Shown one piece after another: positions 1 to 6,439 of a DNA stretch of 6,439 nucleotides. Source of the stretch: DASQFQ01 sp035633075 (GTDB taxonomy: Bacteria > Actinomycetota > Thermoleophilia > Solirubrobacterales > Solirubrobacteraceae). Each line of letters opens with the position of its first letter. The first letter of the stretch is position 1. Both the position numbers and the translations under genes were made by a program. The stretch is from NCBI GenBank assembly GCA_035633075.1, contig DASQFQ010000230.1:1-6439 (forward strand), given 5' to 3'. The notes below the pieces were generated by a model. The model ran no database searches. It had not been told where the DNA came from and saw nothing but the letters and a program-made list of their open reading frames with translations.

Positions 1-2
1 CC

Positions 3-318
3 GGATACGGCAAGAACTCCGGCTACTTGGTCCAAGGCGAGGACTGGCGACTGCAGCGCTATCCCGTGATGTGCCTAGGACCGGATCGCCTACTCCGTGG
101 AGAGCTCGCGCGAGCTGAACCCGCTGGAGCCCGACGACCGAGCACTGCTGACAGGTCTCCCGCGCGGCCAGGTCCTCGACGCGCCCCACAAGGTCCTGGT
201 GGGGGTGTTCGTCCAGGCGCAGAACGTCGCGTCGCGGCCGCACCGCGCCGTTGCCGGGCCACGGCTCTTGAGCGCCGAGGGAGACAGCTTCCTGCCGCTC
301 CCCGCTCCCTGCGGCTGA
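3..318 (+). pseudogene. Probable decayed protein-coding fragment, family not recognised
   Basis: Two adjacent plus-strand frames look coding, one after the other. From base 3 the frame reads GYGKNSGYLVQGEDWRLQRY and continues to about base 86. From about base 79 a different frame reads DRIAYSVESSRELNPLEPDD, continues through LPRGQVLDAPHKVLVGVFVQ, and ends at a TGA at 316-318. Within each stretch nearly all third codon positions are G or C, as in the firm genes of this window. The second frame has stops at 67 and 76, so the two parts cannot be read together without a frameshift near 79-90. The simplest reading is the 3' end of a broken gene entering from the left edge. A small intact gene starting at GTG 97 is possible but has no clear ribosome binding site. 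I do not recognise the family, and a sequencing error could also explain the shift. Confidence 0.3.
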
Positions 319-682
319 TCCGTTCGCGTACCGCGGACGTCGCCTCGCGGCTGGCGCGCAGATCCCAGATCCGGAATCGGCGCCCGCCGAAGGTCGGGAA
401 CGGGGGGCGGTGCTCGTTTACCGCGTCCCCGACAGCACCTTCCTCACCGATCGTCCCTTCAGGCTCCAACTCGGGCCAAGCGATCGCGCGGCCTCGGTTC
501 AACTCGACCTCTAAGACCGGCGCGTAGCGCTGGAGGGCCGGGGCGAGTGCGCGGCGCAGCCGAGTTGAGCCTCGAATTTGCAACACCACGATTCCGACCC
601 TGTTGTAGCCCGAGTTAGAGACCACCGTCGCACCGCGGCTCCGCATAACCACGGGAAAAATTGCCCACTGCGACCCACTCAT
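59..682 (-). CDS. Hypothetical protein, possibly a relic with a PemK/MazF-like patch
   Basis: An open minus-strand frame runs from an ATG at 682 (a TTG at 733 is also open) to a TAG at 59-61. The part from about 682 down to 300 looks the most protein-like. Hand reading of about 67 codons over roughly 330-530 shows G/C clearly richer at codon position 3 than at position 2. It includes VVSNSGYNRVGIVVLQIRG near residues 20-40 (from the ATG), then YAPVLEVELNRGRAIAWPEL, and a helical FGGRRFRIWDLRASREATSA segment. The VVSN..YNR string resembles the VVSNDxxNR core of PemK/MazF-type toxins. However, the usual N-terminal G-[DE]-[IV]-W segment is absent and the downstream sequence does not fit that family. 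The portion below about base 300 is Arg/Ala/Pro-rich and is probably a shadow of the opposite strand, so the true end is uncertain. No Shine-Dalgarno sequence is visible before 682. It may be a decayed gene or non-coding. Confidence 0.25.
   Translation of the reverse strand: MSGSQWAIFPVVMRSRGATVVSNSGYNRVGIVVLQIRGSTRLRRALAPALQRYAPVLEVELNRGRAIAWPELEPEGTIGEEGAVGDAVNEHRPPFPTFGGRRFRIWDLRASREATSAVRERISRRERGAAGSCLPRRSRAVARQRRGAAATRRSAPGRTPPPGPCGARRGPGRAGDLSAVLGRRAPAGSARASSPRSRRSGPRHITG
463..622. repeat. Cluster of four GAGTT-containing short motifs in both orientations
   Basis: Related short words occur four times in 160 bp. On the minus strand they are GGCCCGAGTTGGAGCCT (463-479) and CGAGTTGAACC (496-506). 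On the plus strand they are CGAGTTGAGCC (561-571) and GCCCGAGTTAGAG (608-620). The second and third form an imperfect inverted repeat, 10 of 11 bases matching with a spacer of 54 bases. The stretch is otherwise without a firm gene. They could be operator or recombinase arm sites, or chance similarity in partly coding sequence. Confidence 0.2.
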
Positions 683-702
683 AATGCTCAGGACCCGACG
701 GT

Positions 703-733
703 TTGGGCACTCTTCGACGCAACGAGTGCCCAA
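703..733. repeat. Perfect 10-bp inverted repeat with 11-nt loop
   Basis: TTGGGCACTC at 703-712 is exactly complementary to GAGTGCCCAA at 724-733, with the loop at 713-723. Pairing stops abruptly at both outer ends. Neither strand has a T-run after the stem, so it is not a standard Rho-independent terminator. It lies 63-93 bases past the 3' end of the tRNA-Phe gene, in the low-GC patch. It may be a protein-binding palindrome, a transcript-end structure for the tRNA unit, or a recombination or mobile-element end. Confidence 0.65.
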
Positions 734-758
734 TGGGACGCTGACGGAGCGAGATCAG

Positions 759-790
759 AAAAACAGAGATTCGCCTGTTCATGGGCGATT
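759..790 (-). terminator. Weak candidate terminator downstream of tRNA-Phe
   Basis: Reading the minus strand, TCGCC (788-784) pairs with GGCGA (775-771) across an 8-base loop. Seven bases after the stem comes a run of five T (763-759). The stem is short and the T-run is displaced, so this is only a modest candidate. Its place, about 8 bases after the tRNA 3' end, is where a tRNA transcript terminator would be expected. Confidence 0.3.
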
Positions 791-795
791 GCCTA

Positions 796-868
796 TGGCG
801 AGACCCGGACTCGAACCGGGGACACCACGATTTTCAGTCGTGTGCTCTACCAACTGAGCTATCTCGCC
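796..868 (-). tRNA. tRNA-Phe (anticodon GAA)
   Basis: This is a complete 73-base cloverleaf on the minus strand. The acceptor stem is GGCGAGA (868-862) pairing with TCTCGCC (803-797), followed by an A discriminator at 796. The D arm is GCTC-AGTTGGTA-GAGC. The anticodon stem is CACGA/TCGTG around the loop CTGAAAA, which puts GAA at positions 34-36 and so decodes UUC/UUU. The T arm is CCCGG-TTCGAGT-CCGGG. The 3' CCA is not encoded: the next bases are TAGGC, so CCA must be added after transcription. A possible -10 box (TAGCCT, 884-879) lies about 11 bases upstream but has no recognisable -35 partner. All stems are fully paired, so the gene looks functional. Its 3' end faces the low-GC, poorly explained region on the left. 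Confidence 0.97.
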
Positions 869-891
869 AGCGGGCGGAAGGCTAGCGCGTG

Positions 892-907
892 CGGGTAGCC
901 GTACCCG
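892..907. other. Small perfect hairpin, 6-bp stem, between tRNA-Phe and the ABC operon
   Basis: CGGGTA (892-897) pairs perfectly with TACCCG (902-907) around the tetraloop GCCG. It lies in the 94-bp spacer between the divergent tRNA gene and the ABC ATPase gene. No T-run follows on either strand. It may be a structured leader element or operator half-sites, but short GC-rich stems are common by chance here. Confidence 0.4.
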
Positions 908-962
908 GGGCCGGAGGGAGCCTCCACATGGCCGCGCCGCGGGCTTTGTCACCCTTCAAAGA

Positions 963-1699
<737 letters not shown>

Positions 1700-1703
<4 letters not shown>

Positions 1704-4249
1704 CGCGCCTGGCCTTGCGCGGGATCGCGGCGCGCAAGCTGCGCTCGACCCTGACGATCCTCGCGGTCCTGCTCGGGGTCACGATGATCTCGGGCACCTT
1801 CGTCCTCACGGACACGATCCGCGAGGCCTTCGACAACCTGTTCGCCAGCTCGACCCGTGGCGCGGATGCCGTGGTCTCCGGGAAGACGGCGGTCAAGCAG
1901 GACTTCGTCCAGCCGCGCCCGCTCGACCAGAGCGTGCTCGACGCCATCGCGAGGCTGCCCGACGTCTCCAAGGTGGCGGGGCAGCTCAACGACACCGCCG
2001 CGGTGATCGGCAAGGACGGCAAGGTCGTCAAGACGGGCGGGGCCCCGACCTTCGCCGCGACGTTCATGCCCAAGCCGTTCGCGCCGATCGGCATCGCCGA
2101 CGGCCGCGAGCCGCACGGCCCCGGGGAGATCGCGCTCGACGCCAACACGGCCGAGAAGAAGGGCTTCGAGGTCGGCGATCAGGTGATGGTGGCCGCGGGC
2201 GGCCCGAAGCGCTCCTACAAGCTCGTCGGGCTCGCGACGTTCGGCTCCCAGTCCTCCCTCGGCGGGGCGACCTTCGTGGGATTCGACCTCGCGACCGCGC
2301 AGCGCCTCTTCCACAAGGAGGGCAAGGTCGACTTCGCCTACGTCGCCGGGCGCTCCGGCCTGTCGCAGGAGCAGGTGACAGCCGCCGTGCGCCGCGTCCT
2401 GCCCGCGACCGCGCAGGTGCGGACCGCCAAGCGCGAGGCGGCGAGCCAGGCGGCCGACATCGGCGAGGCGCTCTCCTTCCTGACCACCGGCCTGCTCGCA
2501 TTCGCCTTCATCGCCGTGCTCGTGGGCGCCTTCCTGATCTTCAACACCTTCTCGATCACCGTGGCGCAGCGCTCGCGCGAGCTCGCGCTGCTGCGCACCC
2601 TCGGCGCCACGCGGCGCCAGGTCCTCTCCTCCGTGCTGCTCGAGGCCCTGGTGATCGGCCTGCTCGGCTCGCTCGTGGGCACGCTCGCGGGGCTCGGGTT
2701 CGCGCAGGTGATCAACGCCCTGTTCAAGGCCCTCGGGGCCGATCTCCCGACCACGAGCAGCGTCCTCGCGCCGCGCACGATCGCTATCTGCATGCTCACC
2801 GGCACGCTCGTGACGCTGGCCGGAGCGGTCGCGCCGGCGCTGCGGGCGACGCGCGTCTCCCCGGTGGAGGCGCTGCGCGAGGCGTCGGCGCCGACCCAGA
2901 CGCGTTTCGCGCGCCTGGCGCCGTATCTGGCTGCGGTGCTGATCCTCGGCGGCGCCGGGCTCGTGGCGGGCGGGCTCCTCACCGAGGGCGGCGACACGAC
3001 CACGAAGCTGCTCGGCGCGGCCGGCGGCGCGGTGCTGCTCATCCTCGGCGTCGCCCTGATCTCACCGCGCTTCATCCGCCCCGTCGCGCGGCTCGTGGCG
3101 GCTCCGATCGAGCGCGGCACGAAGCTCGTCGGCCGCCTGGCGCGCGAGAACGCGACGCGCAACCCGGGCCGCACCGCCGTGACCTCGGCGGCGCTGATGA
3201 TCGGCCTCGCGCTGGTCCTCTTCGTCACCATCTTCGCCAACGGCATCCGCGCGTCCGTGGAGGACGTGATCGACCGCACGTTCGCCGGGGACCTGGCCAT
3301 CCTCAACGAGGACGGTTTCACGCCGATCCCCGCCGGCGTGGCCCCTGTCGTGAGCGAGGTGCCGGGCGTCGCCTCGGTCTCGGCCTTCAAGAGCGCGCAG
3401 ACCAAGCTGCGCGGGAAGGCCGGTGACCGAATCGTCCACGAGATCGACCCGGCCACGCTCACTTCGGTCTATCGCTTCGACTGGAAGGACGGCTCCGACC
3501 AGAGCCTCTCCGAGCTCGGATCGAACGGCGCCGTCGTCGAGGAGAGCGTGGCCACCAAGGGCGACCTGAAGGTCGGCGATCGCCTGGAGGCCACCGGTCC
3601 CAGCGGCCGCGCGGCCCTCGTCGTCCGCGGCATCTACAAGGACCAGGGGCTGCTGCAGGGCTACGCCGTGTCGAGCGCGGCCTTCGACCGGCTGGCCGTC
3701 CAGCCGCGCGTCGACAGCGTGCTCGTGAAGCTCGACGAGGGCGCCGACGAGCCGCCGGTCCAGCGGCGGGTCGCACGGGCGCTGCAGCCGTTCCCCGAGG
3801 CGCGGGCCCGCAGCCAGCAGGAGATCAAGGACGAGCAGGGCGAGTCCATCACGCAGGTGCTCGCGCTCTTCTACGCGCTGCTGGCGATGAGCGTGATCAT
3901 CTCGGCGTTCGGCATTGTCAACACGCTCACGCTCTCCATCTTCGAGCGCACGCGGGAGCTCGGGCTCCTGCGCGCGGTCGGCATGACGCGGCGCGACGTA
4001 CGGCGCATGGTCCGCTACGAGAGCGTGATCACCGCGGTGTTCGGGGCGTTGCTCGGGCTCGTGCTCGGGGTCTTCTTCGCCTTCGTGGTCACCAAGGCGC
4101 TGGAGAGCGAGGGCCTCGTGTTCTCGCTGCCTGTCGGGCAGATCGTCACGTTCCTGCTCTTCGCCATGCTCGTCGGCGTCCTCGCCGCGATCCTGCCCGC
4201 CTCGCGGGCCTCCCGGCTCGACGTCTTGCGCGCGATCGCCTACGAGTAG
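1700..4249 (+). CDS. Large FtsX-domain (MacB-superfamily) ABC transporter permease
   Basis: This 849-residue membrane protein is the partner of the preceding ATPase. It starts at GTG 1700, overlapping the ATPase TGA by four bases. GAAGG (1688-1692) lies seven bases upstream, so translation is probably coupled. About ten membrane segments are visible, near residues 16-36, 260-285, 310-335, 358-380, 406-427, 437-457, 494-515, 720-745, 773-798 and 812-835. The protein is built from two related halves. Each begins with an N-terminal helix (after LRSTLTI and GRTAVTS). Each then has an extracytoplasmic domain of roughly 200 residues (about 37-259 and 516-719) and an FtsX module. The FtsX modules carry matching coupling sequences: NTFSITVAQRSRELALLRTL (282-301) and NTLTLSIFERTRELGLLRAV (741-760). 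This double-FtsX layout (COG0577 type) is common in actinobacteria and works by mechanotransmission or lipid, lipoprotein or peptide export. No membrane-fusion protein is encoded nearby, and the substrate is unknown. The reading frame is intact. Confidence 0.93.
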
Positions 4250-4254
4250 GGCGA

Positions 4255-5172
4255 TCAGCTCCCGGCCCAGGCCATGAGGTCGGGCAGCGGGTCGATCGGC
4301 AGCGAGGCGTCGGAGGAGAACCAGCCGTCCGGCCAGATCTCGAGGTGCAGGTGCGGGGCGGTCGAGCTGCCGGTGCTGCCGACCTGGGCGAACGGCTGGC
4401 CGGCGACGACGGTGTCGTCCTTGTCCACCGTGATCGAGCCGTCCTTGAGGTGCATGAAGACGAGGTCGCGGCCGTCGTCGGCGCGCACGACGACGTAGTG
4501 GCCGGCGCCCTCGGCCTGGTAGGCGCGCCAGAAGACGGTGGCTGTGCGGGGTGAGGCGACGGGGGTGCCCTCGGCCGCCAGGATGTCCTGGCCGCGGTGG
4601 GTGTGACCGGCGCGGCCGGCGCCGAAGCCGTCGCCGAGCGTGTAGGGACCGCGGACGGGGAAGCCTGCGCCGATCATCACCGGCGCCTGGGGCACGGACG
4701 CAGGCGGGGCGGGCGGCGGTGCGACCGCGAGCGCGGACTTGCCCGAGGCGCGGGCGCTGCGCCGCAGCGTCCGCCCACCGCGGTCGACGGCGACGAGCCG
4801 CGCGACGTAGTCGCCGGGCGTGAGCGCTCCAGCCGCGGGCGTCCAGACGTATCGCAGGGTCTTCCCGGTCCGCTTGTAGCCGAGGCGCAGGCGCTTGGCC
4901 GCGTGCCGCCCGCCTGCCGGGAGCAGGTCGATGCGGACGCGGACGGAGCTGGCCGGGCCGTCGACGCGGTAGCGGAAGGTGGCGGGTCCACCACCCGGCT
5001 GCAAGGTGCCGGGGCTGACCGTGAACCGTGTGGCCACGAGCTTTCCAACCGTCTGGCCGTAGCCGGCGCCACCGGTCGGGCCTGGGGTCGGAGCCCCGCC
5101 GGACTGCGCGAGCCCCGGTGACGGCACGGCCAGCAGCGCGAGCGCGGGCGCCAGCAGGAGGCGGCGTCGCAT
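4255..5172 (-). CDS. Secreted M23-family (LytM-type) metallopeptidase with Ig-like N-terminal domain
   Basis: This 305-residue exported protein is a likely peptidoglycan endopeptidase. Residues 1-22 form a signal peptide: MRRR, a Leu/Ala-rich core, and probable cleavage after PGLA. A Pro/Gly-rich stretch follows. Residues about 47-150 look like a beta-sandwich of the Ig/FlgD-like kind, with TPGDYVARLVAVDRGGRTLR as the typical C-terminal strands. A Pro-Ala linker (151-164) leads to the M23 domain (about 165-300). The M23 signature is complete: HRGQD gives His192 and Asp196 as zinc ligands, FMHL gives His241, and HLHLE gives His274 and His276. It should therefore be catalytically active outside the membrane. 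The gene converges on the ABC permease gene with 5 bases between the stops. It lies 60 bases downstream of the helicase gene on the same strand. ATG 5172 is set by the signal peptide; no clear Shine-Dalgarno is visible. It might alternatively act in spore or envelope remodelling. Its exact cleavage target cannot be read from sequence. Confidence 0.92.
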   Translation of the reverse strand: MRRRLLLAPALALLAVPSPGLAQSGGAPTPGPTGGAGYGQTVGKLVATRFTVSPGTLQPGGGPATFRYRVDGPASSVRVRIDLLPAGGRHAAKRLRLGYKRTGKTLRYVWTPAAGALTPGDYVARLVAVDRGGRTLRRSARASGKSALAVAPPPAPPASVPQAPVMIGAGFPVRGPYTLGDGFGAGRAGHTHRGQDILAAEGTPVASPRTATVFWRAYQAEGAGHYVVVRADDGRDLVFMHLKDGSITVDKDDTVVAGQPFAQVGSTGSSTAPHLHLEIWPDGWFSSDASLPIDPLPDLMAWAGS

Positions 5173-5189
5173 CGTGTGAAGAGCTTCGG

Positions 5190-5206
5190 GGCGGTGCCGG
5201 ACCGCC
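5190..5206. other. GC-rich hairpin between the helicase and M23 genes
   Basis: GGCGGT (5190-5195) pairs perfectly with ACCGCC (5201-5206) around a 5-base loop. It occupies the 60-bp gap between the helicase stop and the M23 start, ending 18 bases before the M23 ATG. No T-run follows on the minus strand, so it would at best be a weak or Rho-assisted terminator, or a structured 5' leader for the M23 gene. Chance formation is quite possible at this GC content. Confidence 0.4.
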
Positions 5207-5232
5207 TCAAGGCATGCACGGCTTCCTGCGGC

Positions 5233-6439
5233 TCACAGCGCAGCGAGCATGCGGCCCATCAGCTCGACGGCGCCGGCCTTGGCCAGCGGCTCGTTGAGGT
5301 TGCCGCACTTCGGGGACTGGACGCAGGATGGGCAGCCGCTCTCGCACGGGCACTCACTCACGAGCCGGTGCGCGTCGTCGACGAGCGCGTCGAAGGCGAG
5401 GAAGCCGCGGCGGGTGATGCCGATGCCGCCGGGGTGCCCGTCGTAGATGAAGATCGTCGGGCGCCCGGTCTGCGGGTGCAGGTTGGTCGACAGCCCGCCG
5501 ATGTCCCAGCGGTCGCACATCGTGAGCAGCGGCAGCACGGCGATCTGGGAGTGCTCGGCGGCGTGCAGCGAGCCGAGCAGCTTCTCCAGCGGGAAGTCCT
5601 CCCGTAGCAGCCCGTCGCCGAGCTCGTACCACAGCGCCTGTGTGGTGAACGAGGTCTGGGGCAGGTCGAGGCCGACGAGGTCGAGGACCTCGTGGTCGGC
5701 CAGGCGCTTGCGCTGGTAGGCGAGCACCTGCTCGGTCACGGTGACCGTCCCGAAGGAGAGCGAGACGCCGAGGGCCTCGCGGCGGTCGAGCAGCCGCTCG
5801 ATCGACGTGTCGGTCTCGCGCTTGGGCTGGGTGTACCAGTCTCCGGTGAACGGCTTGACGAGCACCCGGCGGGCGTCGAGGTCGAGCTCGGTCACGTCGA
5901 AGGAGCGCCCGCCGTGCAGGTAGACCGCGCCCTCGTGCGTCGTGCTGAAGGCGCGCGCGCCGTCGATGGTGCCGAGCAGCTCGCCCGACGCGGTGTCGAC
6001 GATCGCGAAGCTGTCGCGGCCGGCCGAGCGCAGGGACACGGCCGCGGCCGGGAACTCCTCCGGGCGCCGCGGGACGTAGCGCCCGCCGGAGCGCTGGCGC
6101 AGGTCGCCGGTTGAGACCAGGGCGTCCGCGACGGCCCGCCAGCGCGGGCCGAGGGTGGGCGCGTCGGCCGGCTCCAGCGGCCCCTCGTGCGCGGCGCAGA
6201 GCAGGTGCGCGGCGTAGATCTGCTCGTTCTCGTGGTCGAGGATCGCCGCCTCCACGGGGCGGTCGAGGAACTCGTCGGGGTGGCGGCAGAAGAACTGATC
6301 CAGCGCGTCCTCGCCGGCCACGTAGACGGCGAGGCCGCGTCCGCGCCGGCCCGCCCGGCCCCATTGCTGGCGCAGCGAGGCGACGGTGCCCGGGAAGGTG
6401 ACGCAGATCGCCGCGTCGAGCGAGCCGATGTCGATGCCC
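5233..6439 (-). CDS. C-terminal part of an MrfA/YprA-type DEAD/DEAH-box helicase with DUF1998 domain (5' end off the window)
   Basis: The frame is open from the right edge (first full codon at 6438-6436) to TGA 5235-5233, giving the last 401 residues. It begins inside the second RecA-like domain. Motif V is GIDIG (visible residues 1-5) and motif VI is QQWGRAGRR (24-32). Next comes the family-typical segment ending HPDEFLDRPVEAAILDHENE, then YAAHLLCAAHEGPL. The C-terminus carries the DUF1998 cysteine cluster (CPCESGCPSC, then SPKCGN), with cysteines at visible positions 363, 365, 369, 372 and 378, and NEPLAKAGAVEL after it. In Bacillus subtilis MrfA, helicases of this type unwind DNA in mitomycin C lesion repair with the exonuclease MrfB. 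That role here is by analogy. About half the protein, with motifs I-III, is outside the window. The GTG at 6321 is an internal codon, not the start, because motifs V and VI lie upstream in the same frame. It is co-directional with the M23 gene, but no functional link is evident. Confidence 0.93.
   Translation of the reverse strand, partial: GIDIGSLDAAICVTFPGTVASLRQQWGRAGRRGRGLAVYVAGEDALDQFFCRHPDEFLDRPVEAAILDHENEQIYAAHLLCAAHEGPLEPADAPTLGPRWRAVADALVSTGDLRQRSGGRYVPRRPEEFPAAAVSLRSAGRDSFAIVDTASGELLGTIDGARAFSTTHEGAVYLHGGRSFDVTELDLDARRVLVKPFTGDWYTQPKRETDTSIERLLDRREALGVSLSFGTVTVTEQVLAYQRKRLADHEVLDLVGLDLPQTSFTTQALWYELGDGLLREDFPLEKLLGSLHAAEHSQIAVLPLLTMCDRWDIGGLSTNLHPQTGRPTIFIYDGHPGGIGITRRGFLAFDALVDDAHRLVSECPCESGCPSCVQSPKCGNLNEPLAKAGAVELMGRMLAAL

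Noticed and set aside
103..116. Perfect 14-bp palindrome AGCTCGCGCGAGCT
   Set aside because: It falls within a stretch that reads well as codons (Ser-Ser-Arg-Glu-Leu) and is made of common GC-rich words. No other feature points to an operator.
27..527. 166-codon plus-strand frame through the left region
   Set aside because: Only its first 20 or so residues look coding. The rest is Arg/Pro/Ala-rich and lies over two better-supported frames.
683..733. TTG at 733 as the start of the minus-strand hypothetical gene
   Set aside because: It lies inside the 703-733 inverted repeat, has no ribosome binding site, and adds a segment without protein-like character. ATG 682 is preferred if the gene is real.
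946..951. TTGTCA as a -35 promoter box for the ABC operon
   Set aside because: A matching -10 box would fall inside the ATPase coding sequence, where no TANNNT is present at suitable spacing.
2338..3462. Long minus-strand open frame (374 codons) opposite the permease
   Set aside because: It is antisense to the conserved FtsX modules and has no recognisable motif. It is explained by the scarcity of stop codons at high GC.
5354..6364. Second long minus-strand frame overlapping the helicase
   Set aside because: It has the same strand as the helicase but a different frame, and its product is almost entirely Arg/Ala/Pro/Gly. The other frame carries helicase motifs V and VI and the DUF1998 cysteines.

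Overview
The window looks like chromosomal DNA of a high-GC actinobacterium-like organism, most plausibly from the Thermoleophilia/Solirubrobacterales side. The evidence is a very high GC content, a strong preference for G or C at third codon positions, a GTG start, and a secreted M23 peptidase with an Ig-like spacer. The lineage is an inference from composition and gene style, not from a marker gene.

Layout, left to right. Bases 1-795 hold no gene I can name. They contain a probable decayed plus-strand reading frame (about 3-318) and an unrecognised minus-strand reading frame (best supported between about 300 and 682). There is also a perfect 10-bp inverted repeat at 703-733 and a cluster of GAGTT-containing motifs between 463 and 622. 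GC falls to about 59% over 541-780 by hand count. This stretch lies on the 3' side of a complete minus-strand tRNA-Phe (796-868), which is the usual side for integrated elements, so it may be the edge of a decayed insertion.

Bases 869-962 are a short spacer with small hairpins and a mini-ORF that has its own Shine-Dalgarno sequence. A two-gene plus-strand operon follows: a MacB/LolD-class ABC ATPase (963-1703) and a large double-FtsX permease (1700-4249). The two overlap by four bases (GTGA). Together they should form an inner-membrane, MacB-superfamily transporter or mechanotransmission complex.

Two minus-strand genes converge on this operon. The first, only 5 bp beyond the permease stop, encodes a secreted M23 (LytM-type) peptidase with its metal and catalytic residues intact (4255-5172). 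Upstream of it, and running off the right edge, is the C-terminal half of an MrfA/YprA-type superfamily 2 helicase with a DUF1998 cysteine cluster (5233-6439).

The right-hand 5.5 kb is therefore ordinary, well-preserved chromosomal content. The less explained material is the left 800 bp. The most interesting functional idea is that the FtsE/FtsX-like ABC complex and the neighbouring M23 hydrolase may be partners, as in FtsEX-hydrolase systems; this is inference from adjacency only. I did not find a convincing wholly new system.
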